DNA of 64,000 nt from Arbacia lixula (GCA_963669155.1 OZ022596.1:17278379-17342378), one strand, 5' to 3'. Positions 32,997-44,040 are shown, numbered from the stretch's first letter. Translations and numbers: made by a program. The notes: generated by a model not told the origin, from the sequence alone.

Positions 32997-35900
32997 CTGA
33001 GAGAGGAGGAGGGAGACAGAGGAGGGAGGGAGAAAGGGGGAGAGGAGGGGAGAAAGAGAGAGAGGGAGAGAGGAGGAGAGAGAGAGAGGGAGAGAGGAGG
33101 AGAGAGAGAGAGGGGGGAGGGAGAGAGAGAGAGAGGGAGAGAGAGAGAGAGAGGGAGAAAAGGAGAGGGAGAGGAGGGAGAAAGAGAGAGAGGTGGGAGA
33201 GAAAGTTGGTAAGAGGGAGGAAGAGAGAGGGAGGAAGATGGAGAGAAAGAAAGAAAGATTGAGAGAGTGTGAGGGATAGCGAAAGAGAGAGAGAATGAGA
33301 GAGAGGAAGGGAAGGAAGGAGGAAGGGAAAGTCAGAAAGAGAAACAGAGAGAGGTTGGCAGAAGATGTGAGAAAAATGGAGAAGGTAGTGAGATAGAGAT
33401 AGAGATAGAGAGGAAAGAAGAGAAAGGAATATAGATTGTCACATAGTAAGAGAGTGAGAGGGCAGATGAAAAGGAAAAAGAGAGAAAAAAAGGAGAGATG
33501 AAGGGAAAGTGATTGAAGAAAATGGATAGAGAGAGAGAGCACGCAGGAAAGAGAGACAGAGATGGAGAGAGCAAGGGGGGAAGGTAGATAGAGATAGAGA
33601 GATGGAGGGAGAGAATGAAAGAGAGATTGGAAGAAAGAGGGGTGCAGACAATGAGCACAGAGAACAGAGAGAAAAAAAAGAGAGATAGAAAAGTCAAAGA
33701 GAGACAGATCAAGTGAAAGAAAGAAAGAGGGTGAGCCAAAAGAAAGGGAGACAGGAAGTAAAGAGAAATAGAAGGAGAAGGAGAAAAAATTGTCACTTGT
33801 TGATCCTGATATAAACATGACATGGGAAATTGTGTACAGGTTTGGTTCAGTTTATAAATGGGCAAGTGTTTCCATTGGGGTTCTCTCTTTTAAAGATATT
33901 CAGCAAATCAATGTGTTATAATTTGATAGTACCACATGGTAAAAATGTCAAATAATTTAGAAGATAGAGACATTAAACATTACTGTTTATCATTCACTGC
34001 CTGGAGAACTTGCCATTTTACTAAGAAATACAACTTTCATTTGTCATTATTGCAATGTGTAGTGATATATGAACAAATATTTCACAGATTATCATGTAAA
34101 CAGTACCATTTCACAGTTTGAACTGTGACCTTTGACCTATCTGCCCCAAGATATAACCAGTTAATTGTCTTGTCATATTATATCACCATTTTACTATTAA
34201 GATGGGTTAAATTTGGCAAAATATATCTCAAATTATCACAAATGAAAGACTGTGATTGACCTTCACATGTAAACTTTGACCTTTCTGACCGAATATATGT
34301 AATCAGTGAATGGTCCTATCATATATTATCATTGTACCGTGTTTCATGAAATGCAGTCACTCATTTCTTGCGTTGTTATGTACAGGACAACCCATAAACA
34401 TAATGCCATCTTGTCACTTCCAAACAGAGGAAAAAAAAAATCCCTATAAAAAAATTAAGCCGTTACTGAACAATTAGATTAGTGGGCTTTGTGAAGTCTG
34501 GGGTACTGAGGAATTCAACATTTGCCATGGAATTGCTGAAAAGATGTGGCTCAATTGAGCCCCCTAATGTATTTGAAGTTTCTTCGTAGCATGTTGTCTA
34601 TGGTCTGTACAGCAGATAATGCGTGAGTTGTGCTTCTTGGTATATCAGTGGAAAAGACCCAACCTGCAAATATGTGGCCTAAGTAAAGAATTGGTTAAAC
34701 AGCTTCTTTTACCTTAAAGAGATAGGGTTGGACATCCATGAAGTTTGTATGAAACACCGTGTCTAGGAGAGGTTGGTTGGGTGCTAGTATCTTAGCTTAG
34801 TAAAGAATTAGTTAAACAGCTTCTTTTACCTTAAAGAGATAGGGCTGGACATCCATGAAGTTTGTATGAAACACCTTGTCTAGGAGAGGCTGGTTGGGTG
34901 CTAGTATCTTAGCTTAGTAAAGAATTAGTTAATCAGCTTGCTTTACCTTAAAGAGATAGGGTTGGACATCCATGAAGTTTGTATGAAACACCGTGTCTAG
35001 GAGAGGCTGGTTGGGTGCTAGTATCTTAGCTAAGTAAAGAATTAGTTAATCAGCTTGCTTTACCTTAAAGAGATAGGGTTGGACATCCATGAAGTTTGTA
35101 TGAAACACCGTGTCTAGGAGAGGCTGGTTGGGTGCTAGTATCTTAGCTAAGTAAAGAATTGGTTAAACAGCTTCTTTTACCTTAAAGAGATAGGGTTGGA
35201 CATCCATGAAGTTTGTATGAAACACCGTGTCTAGGAGAGGCTGGTTGGGTGCTAGCATCTTAGCTCAGTAAAGAATTAGTTAAACAGCTTGCTTTACCTT
35301 AAAGAGATAGGGTTGGACATCCATGAAGATTGTATGAAACACCGTGTCTAGGAGAGGCTGGTTGGGTGCTAGTATCTTAGCTAAGTAAAGAATTAGTTAA
35401 TCAGCTTGCTTTACCTTAAAGAGATAGGGTTGGACATCCATGAAGTTTGTATGAAACACCGTGTCTAGGAGAGGTTGGTTGGGTGCTTTGGGTAGGAAGT
35501 CATGTCTGCTCATGGCTTCAACAATGCAGATGACTTTCTCTCCAAGAAGCTCTCCTAGCTTCTCCCTGTAAGCTTGTCTCTCTGCAATCCACAAACAAAT
35601 CATAACAATAATACATAGTTTTTATATAGCGCTTTACATCAAACAGCATCATCTCTATGCGCTTGATCACACTCTATGTGAAAATTTGTCAGTGATTCTG
35701 TAATCAATGAATGTAATGTTATTACGGTTACATGATGGAGAATGGATCTTGAATATTTATTTGAAATAAAAATTTGTTTTTCTAAATATAGACATCTCAT
35801 CAAAAGAAAATTCAATTTGAATATCTTGCTATACATGTAGTAACTTTATCAGCAGGTAAACACAGGTGAATATTTCAGGGTAAATTGGAAAAGAATGCCT

Positions 35901-38900
35901 AGGACATCATACAACAGCTTGAACAGAGATTACATGTTTTGTAAGAGGGAGGCGTGGCTTACCATGCTCGTTGCTAAGGGTGACAACGTTAATCTTCAGG
36001 TTCCAGACTTCCCAGGGAATACTCTCGTCTGGAAACGGCCAACGATTCTTCTTCTTCTGGTAGAACTCCAGGGAAATCTGTACAGGAGCCAAGATGACAT
36101 ACATGTAACACTTGTGACATGCTACTTAAAATGGAGCAGAACTGATTACAAGGTACTGAAATCCATTCATCAATTAGTTACAAGCTACTGAAATCCATTT
36201 ATCAACTAGTTACAAGCTACTAAAATCCATTCATCAATTAGTTACAAGCTACTGAAATCCATTCATCAATTTGTTACAAGCTCCTGAAATCCATTCATCA
36301 ATTAGTTACAAGCTACTGAAATCTATTCATCAATTAGTTACAAGCTACTGAAATCCATTCATCAAGTAGTTACAAGCTACTGAAATATCAGAAATAATCA
36401 GTCAGTAATTGCCCCCCCCCCCCCCCCTGAAGCCAGAAGTTACCAGAAGTAGAAGGTGGCCTAACCTGTCCACTGTGAAGTCCATCCTTAGATTTGAGAA
36501 TGTCTCTGAAGCTAGCAACCTCCTTTCTCAAGTACACATCCAGCTCGTTGGAGTCACATCGCACCTTCAGAAACAAAACGACAAGAAGGTTATTTGTTAT
36601 GTTTGACTGATTTTGATTTAGTGGTACTAGTGAAGATTGCCACACCCATACAAGGAAGAATGGTTCTGGTGTTATCAAGAGGCCCTGTCTCCTGGTATTC
36701 TGAGCACTGTTTTATCTCTGTTGTAACTATTGATTTAACTCTGTTTGAATGTTTGTTTTATCTCTCTCCCTTTGCCCGTGCATGCCACTGTCATAGTTTG
36801 TGCGCACGCATATCTCAAACCAGAGTTCACGACCACTACACTACAACACCTCCATGAGTGGTACTTACATAGCTGAAGTCAATGTAGTCACAGTCCTTCT
36901 CCACCATACCGATCGTACCGATAGAGTAGGTACCTTCTTGCTTGTAATGGAACTATGTCACCAGGCAAGAAAACAAGCAAGAACAACAATGTCATCAAAA
37001 TACTAATGCTGTTCAGGGACGTAGGTAGGTCAAGAGGACAACAGGCAAATTTGGACCTTACAAATGATGTGTATTAAATCACTAATTCAAAATACAATAA
37101 TGCCCATGGTGCGTCACACCTGTTAATCTGCTAACACCTGCTATCATAGTGTCATTTAGAATTCAGTATGTTTTAAGCAGAAGAGATCTTAAAGAGACCT
37201 TATAGAGACCTTATAGAGACCTTAAAGAGATCTTATAGAGACCTTATAGAGACCTTATGGAGACCTTATAGAGACCTTATAGAGACCTTATAGAAACCTT
37301 ATAGAGACCTTATAGAGACCTTATAGATATCTTATAGAGACCTTATAGAGACCTTATAGAGACCTTAAAGAGACCTTATAGAGACCTTATAGAGACCTTA
37401 TAGAGACCTTAAAGAGACCTTAAAGAGACCTTATAGAGACCTTATAGAGACCTTATAGAGACCTTATAGAGACCTTATAGAGACCTTATAGAGATCTTAT
37501 AGAGACCTCATAGAGACCTAATAGAGATCTTATAGAGACCTTTTAGAGACCTTATAGAGACCTTATACAGATCTTATAGAGACCTTATAGAAACCTTATA
37601 CAGACCTAATACAGATCTTATAGAGACCTTTTAGAGACCTTATAGAGACCTTATACAGATCTTAAAGAGACCTTATAGAGACCTTATAGAGACCTTAAAG
37701 AGACCTTATAGAGACCTTATAGAGACCTTAAAGAGACCTTATAGAGACCTTATAGAGACCTTATAGAGACCTTATAGAGACCTTATAGAGACCTTATAGA
37801 GACCTTATAGAGATCTTATAGAGACCTCATAGAGACCTTATAGAGACCTTATAGAGACCTTATAGAGACCTTATAGAGATCTTATAGAGACCTTTTAGAG
37901 ACCTTATAGAGACCTTATACAGATCTTATAGAGACCTTATAGAGATCTTATAGAGACCTTATAGAGATCTTATAGAGATCTTATAGAGACCTTATAGAGA
38001 CCTTATAGAGACCTTAGAGAGATCTTATAGAGACCTTATAGAGACCTTATAGAGACCTTATAGGCTAACATACATGTTGTGCTCTGCATTAATTATATGA
38101 TACAAACAAATTTTTATGTTCAATTTTGTCCAAACGTGAACAAATCTTTAAGCATTCCAAAGATTATCAAAAGAATAATAATTGCTGAAATGTCACAAAA
38201 CCTGCTTCTATAAACTGACATACTTGTGACTCCTTGTGGCAATATATGTGTAAATTTCATCCTGATTCAAGGTGTAACTTTTTTAATATTATTTTTAATT
38301 ATTCCTTTAACACCTAATACATGTACGCTGCATAAATTAGCTCTCTCATTACCATTGGCATGGAACTGTGTTGCAAGCCAATAGGGTTTTCAAGGCTTGG
38401 TAATGTAAGGGTGAAAGTTACTTTCACACTAAAGTGTGATGGAGCTTGCAGCAAGCTCACTTTGTATAGACTTTACCTTTCCTGTTGTCCGATGAAAGAG
38501 CAGGGTGTGAAAGAGACTGAGTACGACTTCTTCTATCTGCCTTCCTTCAGCCGTCTGCAAAGATATACACCACAAGCTCAACTTCAAGTAACTATGACAA
38601 TCGGTCAAGGACAGCGTAGACCTTTCACAGGTTAAAACGCAGAAAATGTAAAATAATACTTGATAAGAACTTCCCTTTCACATGTAGTACTTCCCTCCCA
38701 ATAATAGAACTGGAAACTGACTTTAAAGGGCATATACTGTACTGGGAAGACAAAAAAGCCTTCAAAAGGTGATCATGAGCAATCTTCTTGCCAATGGTCT
38801 TAAATTAATGTATTATCCATTTTAGAAACTTGCTGAAAGTTATTTTCCTCATGTGATCCACATTTGGAATAATAAGTGATCAAAATAACAAATCCTTGAA

Positions 38901-39350
38901 ATGTTCGGCCCGAAAAATTTGAGGATTTGTGATTTAATCACTAATTACTCCAAATGTGGATAATTTTCGGGCAAATAACTTTCAGCAAATTTCTAAAATG
39001 GATAATACATTAATTTAAGACCATTGGCAAGAAGATTGCTCATGATCACCTTTTGAAGGCTTTTTTGTCTTCCCATCACAGTATACTCCCTTTACGCGCA
39101 CTGATAACGATCGCTAGAGTTCGATAAGTCGTCCAAAACCTCCTGGCTCTTGTAGCCTTGAGACTAGAGACCGCTGACTGCTGTCAAACGCTATCATACA
39201 GGCAGATAGATTTATTATAATAATACCCTTTCCTGTACTAACTCACCGGTTCAAATGTCAAATGCTAGCATACAGGCAGAAAGATTGATTATAATAATAC
39301 CTTGTCATGCACTCACTCACCAGTTCAAATGTCTGTGATCGTGCATTCAT
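32913..39350 (-). CDS. ATG101: Autophagy-related protein 101 (complete, seven coding exons)
   Basis: Exons in transcript order: 39321-39350, 38477-38554, 36869-36952, 36466-36564, 35963-36077, 35415-35581, 32913-32996. All junctions are GT-AG and in phase. The product is 218 residues, matching human ATG101 length. Recognisable blocks: start [10 protein letters not shown], then [64 protein letters not shown], the WF-finger region (RWPF), [23 protein letters not shown] and the C-terminus [14 protein letters not shown]101 is a HORMA-domain subunit that pairs with ATG13 in the ULK1 kinase complex and is needed to start autophagosome formation in the cytosol. The gene is studded with tandem repeats: arrays at both ends, an 11-bp array in one intron, and duplicated donor sites at two exons. 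Confidence 0.97.
33001..33790 (-). repeat. (GA)n-rich low-complexity tract in ATG101 intron 6
   Basis: About 790 bp of purine-rich GAGAGA/GGGAGG sequence on the + strand, i.e. pyrimidine-rich in the sense of ATG101 and directly upstream of the exon 7 acceptor. The long minus-strand frames rich in Ser/Leu are artefacts, apart from their last 28 codons, which are exon 7. Confidence 0.95.
34680..35487 (-). repeat. 117-bp array copying the ATG101 exon 6 end and donor, 7 copies
   Basis: Seven units, donor positions (AC on the + strand) at 34711, 34828, 34945, 35062, 35179, 35296 and 35413, spaced exactly 117 bp. In transcript sense each holds about 72 nt of exon (CACCCAACCAGCCTCTCCTA through CCCTATCTCTTTAAG) and then GTAAAGCAAGCTG intron sequence. 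The copy at 35413 belongs to the full exon; the six others lie in the intron. Confidence 0.96.
35415..35581 (-). CDS. ATG101: ATG101 exon 6
   Basis: Acceptor GGATTGCAG, donor GTAAAG. 167 nt: completes the split Glu codon and adds 55 codons, ending MDVQPYLFK. Aligns with human ERQICREKVGEKL to VQPYLYK. Confidence 0.96.
35963..36077 (-). CDS. ATG101: ATG101 exon 5
   Basis: Acceptor CTCCTGTACAG, donor GTAAGC. 115 nt, ends in phase 1 after SNEH plus G. Contains [20 protein letters not shown], with the tryptophan-phenylalanine WF finger used for recruiting downstream autophagy proteins in the human orthologue. Confidence 0.96.
36130..36388. repeat. ~32-bp tandem repeat in ATG101 intron 4
   Basis: About eight units of TTAGTTACAAGCTACTGAAA plus TCCATTCATCAA. 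On the ATG101 strand each unit contains ATTTCAG, an acceptor-like AG. It does not copy exon sequence. Confidence 0.9.
36466..36564 (-). CDS. ATG101: ATG101 exon 4
   Basis: Acceptor TTTCTGAAG, donor GTTAGG. 99 nt, 33 codons: [20 protein letters not shown] and so on to HSGQ. Matches human VRVSSEELDRALRKVVGEFK. Confidence 0.95.
36869..36952 (-). CDS. ATG101: ATG101 exon 3
   Basis: Acceptor GGTGACATAG, donor GTAAGT. 84 nt, 28 codons [15 protein letters not shown] to CDYIDFSY, a highly conserved HORMA block. Confidence 0.95.
37187..38063. repeat. 11-bp array AGAGACCTTAT, about 80 copies
   Basis: About 877 bp of TTATAGAGACC units with local variants (TTAAAGAGACC, TTATAGAGATC, TTATACAGATC) in ATG101 intron 2. 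Blocks of variants recur, indicating segmental duplication within the array. Confidence 0.97.
38477..38554 (-). CDS. ATG101: ATG101 exon 2
   Basis: Acceptor ATATCTTTGCAG, donor GTAAAG. 78 nt, 26 codons [20 protein letters not shown] then HRTTGK; matches human EGRQVEEAMLAVLHTVLLHR. Confidence 0.95.
38724..39094. mobile_element. Foldback MITE, ~370 bp, copy 1
   Basis: Almost the whole element is an inverted repeat with arms of about 165 bp: TAAAGGGCATATACTGTACT at the left against AGTATACTCCCTTTA at the right, TTCTTGCCAATGGTCTTAAA against its complement, and a centre near TTCGGCCCGAA. Lies in ATG101 intron 1. A second copy is at 45013-45382. Confidence 0.93.
39195..39335 (-). repeat. 74-bp tandem duplication of ATG101 exon 1 donor
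   Basis: CTCACCAGTTCAAATGTC at 39315-39332 (real junction) recurs as CTCACCGGTTCAAATGTC 74 bp away; the donor GT positions are 39319-39320 and 39245-39246. Flanking intron AAATGCTAGCATACAGGCAG is also duplicated. Confidence 0.9.
39321..39350 (-). CDS. ATG101: ATG101 exon 1 (start codon)
   Basis: ATG at 39350-39348; ten codons [10 protein letters not shown] followed by donor GTGAGT. Human begins MNCRSEVLEV, so the start is well supported. Confidence 0.93.
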
Positions 39351-39382
39351 GGTTGTTCTTGAGTGCGTAGTTGATGTTGCAT
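39347..39382 (-). promoter_or_regulatory. Putative upstream ORF overlapping the ATG101 start
   Basis: An ATG at 39382-39380 opens an 11-codon frame ([11 protein letters not shown]) whose TGA overlaps the ATG101 start as ATGA. This would be regulatory only if the 5' UTR includes it, which cannot be known from sequence. Confidence 0.4.
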
Positions 39383-39680
39383 TCAGTCACTGACGCCTGA
39401 ATCTAAGACGTTGTATTCAGTCACTGACGCCTGAATCTAAGACGTTGTATTCAGTCACTCAATCCTGAATCTAAGACGTTGCATTCAGTCACTGACACCT
39501 GAATCTAAGACGTTGCATTCAGTCACTGACGCCTGAATCTAAGACGTTGCATTCAGTCACTGACACCTGAATCTAAGACGTTGCATTCAGTCACTGACAC
39601 CTGAATCTAAGACGTTGCATTCAGTCACTGACGCCTGAATCTAAGACGTTGCATTCAGTCACTGACGCCTGAATCTAAGT
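39374..39680. repeat. 34-bp array just upstream of the ATG101 start, about 9 copies
   Basis: Units of GTTGCATTCAGTCACTGACG plus CCTGAATCTAAGAC. In ATG101 sense most units contain an ATG followed ten codons later by TGA. A candidate acceptor TTTGCTTTGCAG lies just beyond at about 39720-39731, so a 5' UTR exon could span the array. Confidence 0.93.
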
Positions 39681-39838
39681 TCAGCCGGCCTTTGCCAATC
39701 GTCCTGCTACAATGGGGCAATCTGCAAAGCAAACAACAACAACAACAAGAGTATTTCACTTTTCCTATTTTTGTGAAGCTGTGAATCTTATAATTGGAAT
39801 ATGATTAGAATACAATTAGAATATAATTATAATATTAG

Positions 39839-40882
39839 GCCTGAGTCGAATCGATTATTAAGCCGGTGTTCGATCGAAGAAGTCGAACTCCGATTTCGTT
39901 TTGATGAATTCGATGCATCGACGAAATTACCAAATTGACTAGAAAGCACAAAATCTTTTGTTTGATAGTCCTGTTATACACAATTTATCTTAATATTTTT
40001 TAATTAGTTTAATTTGCTTACTTGGTTCCTACTCTCTTTTGTGAGTTTTGAAGGTAGCACATCAAGAGAACGAACTGGTCGCTCGATGATCAAGCAGCTA
40101 CTACATACTTGGCTTCTTTTCGTTCACTACTATATACCGCGCAATGCCACAACGAACACTTGTCTGTAGACTGTGTACAACGGATAGCATCGTGTGTTGT
40201 GAAAACCCGGAAACAGCACAGTGGCGATTGTGCGTAAGTTCGCTCATTAAGGCTCATTTGCATACACGCTGCCAACAGACTGGTAGAGCGTCTTCGTACA
40301 GCGATTCGGAGACCGCTGATTGGTGCATCGCGTAGATCATGTCATGACCACGTGGTCGCTAATCGATAGCGATAACGATATCTGGTCACGTTGTCCGAAA
40401 CCCGGAAGCCAATTGACTTTGTGCACGTTACACGTTACAACTTACACGATGCCATATTGACGCTAATTCTTAAGATTTTGACGGAAAAGCAAGAAGTTAT
40501 TGAAATTCGCTTACATGTGCGATATCGGTGAGAAAATAGATTCTCCGAAAATACCTTTCATAACTCATATAAAATAAAGGAAAGTGAAATTCTAGGTCGA
40601 TTTTGATACGAGGTGATAGAGAATTGCACACTTATTTTGGTGGAATACTGTGTGGGGAAATGGAAGGATTGCACTGCGCATGCTTACTATATTTTCATTC
40701 ATAAATTGGCTCTTGGCAGTGGCTGAATGACGTCATGTAATACGCAAAATGTACACGACCGCTGGCGTTCGCACTCCGCTATCCGTTGTACACAATTTGT
40801 TAATGTGCCGTCGATGCATCGATGTTCGATCGGCGCAAAGCCATCGAACACCGGTTTCTGAAAAAATCGATATGACTCAGGC
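39839..40882. mobile_element. Non-autonomous TIR transposon, ~1.04 kb
   Basis: Left end GCCTGAGTCGAATCGATTAT with AAGCCGGTGTTCGATCG; right end CGATCGG...CATCGAACACCGGTTTCTG then ATCGATATGACTCAGGC. Subterminal CGATGCATCGA motifs occur on both sides. The interior has no long frame. It sits in AT-rich sequence upstream of ATG101; target duplication is unclear because the flanks are TA-rich. Confidence 0.85.
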
Positions 40883-41014
40883 TTATATAATATAATTAGA
40901 ATAAAATGAGCCATAAAAAATTATGATTGTGAGATTTCACACACATTGTTACTAGGGTATACAGCCGATTCCTACCAATTTTTATGTCTTTTGCAAATGA
41001 GACATCCCGTTTTT

Positions 41015-41480
41015 AAAGGGATAATTCACCCTGAAATAAGTTGAGTTCAATTAAAGGACACACATGAAAGAAACATATTAATGAAGCCTTGATGAAAATC
41101 TGTCAAAGGATAAGAGAGTTATGATATTTTAAATTTTTAATTTTGTGATGTCACATGCCAAAAAAAAGGTGCTCTCCCATATGTTGTGTACAATTTTTTT
41201 TCTCAGAAATGTGCATTTTCTCAAAACAATATGCATCCTTTTACCTGTGCATTCGATACATCATGAGAAATACATTTTTACACGTATGCCTGTATGAAAA
41301 AAAAATATTCCAAAGTCAGAAGCAGAAAGAAAGCAATTTATGAAATTATTCTGTACACAACATGAATATGGGAGAGCACCTCATACGTGATGCCACAAAA
41401 TTGATATTTCAAAAGACCATAACTTTCTTATCCTTTGATGGATTTTCATCAAACCTTCACTAATACCAGTATGTTTCTTA
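41015..41480. mobile_element. AAAGGGATAGTCCACCCTGA-type MITE, interrupted copy
   Basis: Left end AAAGGGATAATTCACCCTGA with TTGATGAAAATCTGTCAAAG and the inner inverse TTTGATGGATTTTCATCAAA. The right terminus is missing: sequence breaks at about 41480 into the palindromic element that follows. Confidence 0.82.
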
Positions 41481-41486
41481 CTACAG

Positions 41487-41692
41487 CTCAAAGGAATTGG
41501 CACAGGGAAAAGGAAGGACCCGCAGTTGTAAACCATGGTATATTTTGTCCAGTTCAGCATGAAACATAATGCTGTTTAGCCTTAGGCTAAAGCATCGTGT
41601 TTCATGCTGAACTGGACAAAATATACCACGGTTTAAAACTACGGCTCCTTCTCTTTCTTCCCTTTCCCTTTCCCTATGCCAATTCCTTTGAG
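41487..41692. mobile_element. Foldback element, ~206 bp, inserted in a MITE
   Basis: CTCAAAGGAATTGGCACAGG at the left pairs with TATGCCAATTCCTTTGAG at the right; the inner arms include GTATATTTTGTCCAGTTCAG against CTGAACTGGACAAAATATAC with a centre TAGCCTTAGGCTA. Arms total about 90 bp. It directly abuts the truncated MITE on its left and dispersed repeat R on its right. Confidence 0.88.
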
Positions 41693-41719
41693 CTGGAGTG
41701 CATGGTGTGGTCCACACAC

Positions 41720-42400
41720 CGGCCCCTTTCGATAGGGGCCGGTTTCAAGGTTCAGTGATGTGAATGTGCGACATTTTACCGACATGACTGAGCGATATTT
41801 TGAAGTGCAATTTTTCTGAAAGTTTATCATTAAACTTCAATACAAAAATAGTCTTTTAAAGAACATGATTTTGCTGAGATGTGAGTGAAATTTCAGCATT
41901 TTTCTTGTCTATCTTGGTATGAATATATTGAAAAGAAAACAAGGGGGCCGGTTTGAGGCACTCGCATCATACTCGAAATCGAATCATCAACATCACTCAA
42001 ACTAACAGACACAATTTTGAAGGTGTGGGGCAAGACGAAAAAGTCGAGTGACGTTCCCATCTTTCATTGAAAAGTTTCATGAAAGTCGGTACGTATTTCA
42101 GGAAATTACAAAGCAGATAATTGTAATTACGGTATCGGTCTAATTTTCATATCCATATCCCTACATATTTACCTTTTCTGATCACTGAATGTTGTGAATT
42201 TGTCCAGGGCAGACACAGCGCTCGAAACGTTTGTTTATGTATTAGCACACAGTACAGCTGCTCGCGATCGCGCGCTCGCGGATATGGATCGCTCGTCGCG
42301 TCGCCTTGTTTTGGAAAACCGGATATTTTACGAAGAGTGGCACTAGAGGTCGGTCTCCAGTTTGATATCAATTTTCTTGTTAGTCTGCATTTATAGGACA
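41720..42400 (+). repeat. Dispersed repeat R, copy 2
   Basis: GGGCCGGTTTCAAGGTTCAG and TGATGTGAATGTGCGACATT match the reverse complement of 17380-17460. Further along a second GGGGCCGGTTTGAGG occurs at 41944. The right limit is uncertain. Confidence 0.6.
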
Positions 42401-42419
42401 AAAGATTAAGAATGTTCAA

Positions 42420-44040
42420 TAACGCGTTATAATATTCACCTGCATCTGGCGATTCATTTTCAATAAGTGGAATGTGCTAGGAATCTACTAGTTGTTGATA
42501 TTTGGATAAACCTTAGATAAGCTTTATGGGGTCACCATACTTGCATTGTATTGTGTGAAAAACTTTGGAAGACGTGTATAAATTGGGCATGCATAACGAA
42601 AATAGAACGGGTTACTAAATTAGAAAAAATGTTCTTTGTTTAATAATTAAATATTTTGTGTCATTTTCTTTTTAAATCGTGGACCAGGGTATATGGGCCG
42701 GTCCACATGGCCTCAGGTAACAGTAAACCTTTGTCTTGTGTGGATCCTGACCCACGCGCTGTCTCTTTCTGTTATCTAATCCCTGTAGGCCTATTGTCTT
42801 GTTCTGATCTTGTTATGCAATGTTATTTTTATGGTCCAATAAAATTAATAATAATGAAAAAAAGGGGCAGACTTTGGGGGTCACTATCAATAGAGAAGCG
42901 TATTCTTTTAACGTTATGCATACAATATGCACAATGAAACTTGTCTATTGAGTGAGAACTATATTTTCTTAAAGGTTACTAAATTAGAAAAATAAGTTCC
43001 CACTAATCTATGTAAAATTATCCACTAAAAACGAATTTCAAATTCGTTTGCCGCAATAAAGTCTCATTTTGACGAAAATTTGAAAAAAAAAAAGAAAAGA
43101 AAAAAAAAACCACGCGCGCCTCCAGTGACGTGGGGGTATATAGGTCTTTTAGATGGGCGAGCACTGCCTGATATCAGAATTGGTAATTGTTGTGTCTTAC
43201 CCCCCCCCCCCCCCTGATTATGATCAGTGATGGTTTAACTTATTAAATCCATTTTAGTAAAATAATGCTTTAAACAGCCCTGTGCGAGCTCAGGAATAGA
43301 AATTATAGCCTAATGTAATACAAACTATTTCAACCCCCAGTTTTGTTTTTTTGTTAGTAACTCTTTCCTGCTCTGTTGATGGACTTCTTAAGGAAAAGTA
43401 ATTTTGAAGAAAAGTTGGTTTTGATAAAAGTAAAAATATGAAAGAAACATCACATTGACGGATTTTCGTCAAATCTTCACAAATCATTGTATTTCTTTCC
43501 TGACTGTGTCTCCTTTTACAGAAACAAACTTAATTTTAGGGTGAGCCATCACTTTAAAGATTAATAGCTATAAGTTTGTTTAAAAACTTCACTTAGACAT
43601 CGTTTTAGAAATAAAAATTAATATAAGTAATTAGGACAGAATCATATTATTCAGCAGGCTGAAAGTAGGCTACAGCAAAGCAACGATGTGAATGCACACG
43701 GCACTGAGCTAGCAAGAAAGCTCAAATGGTTCATTGATTTATTGCTCTGATTTCACTATATAAATTCCGAGATAAGCATAAAGATAGAGTGAATAAGCTC
43801 AAGATTGATATACTAAATGAAAAGGATGAAAAAAAAAACAGATAGGAAATCAGTTCAAATAGATTTGGAAAAAAATAAGCCGTATGATGCAAGAAATTTG
43901 TCGAAAATCAGAAAAAGGAAAGGCGTTTATACTATCAACATTATCAAAATGAACGCCGCAAGAAATCAAGGTGAAAGTTTGGAAATCCTTAAACCTGTAT
44001 TCCCTGAAACTATTTCGAGCCCTGATGGTGGCCATGATTA
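42420..44040. other. Non-coding stretch, one MITE remnant
   Basis: A right-half fragment of the AAAGGGATAGTCC MITE is at about 43450-43558 (GACGGATTTTCGTCAAATCT ... TTTTAGGGTGAGCC). A poly-C run is at 43200-43214. No gene recognised. Confidence 0.55.

Noticed and set aside
32997-33865. Ser/Leu-rich minus-strand frame of ~300 codons
   Set aside because: It is the (GA)n tract translated; only its final 28 codons are real, being the last exon of ATG101.
35895-36191. 98-codon plus-strand frame opposite ATG101 exon 5
   Set aside because: Antisense shadow of the ATG101 exon and the adjoining 32-bp repeat.
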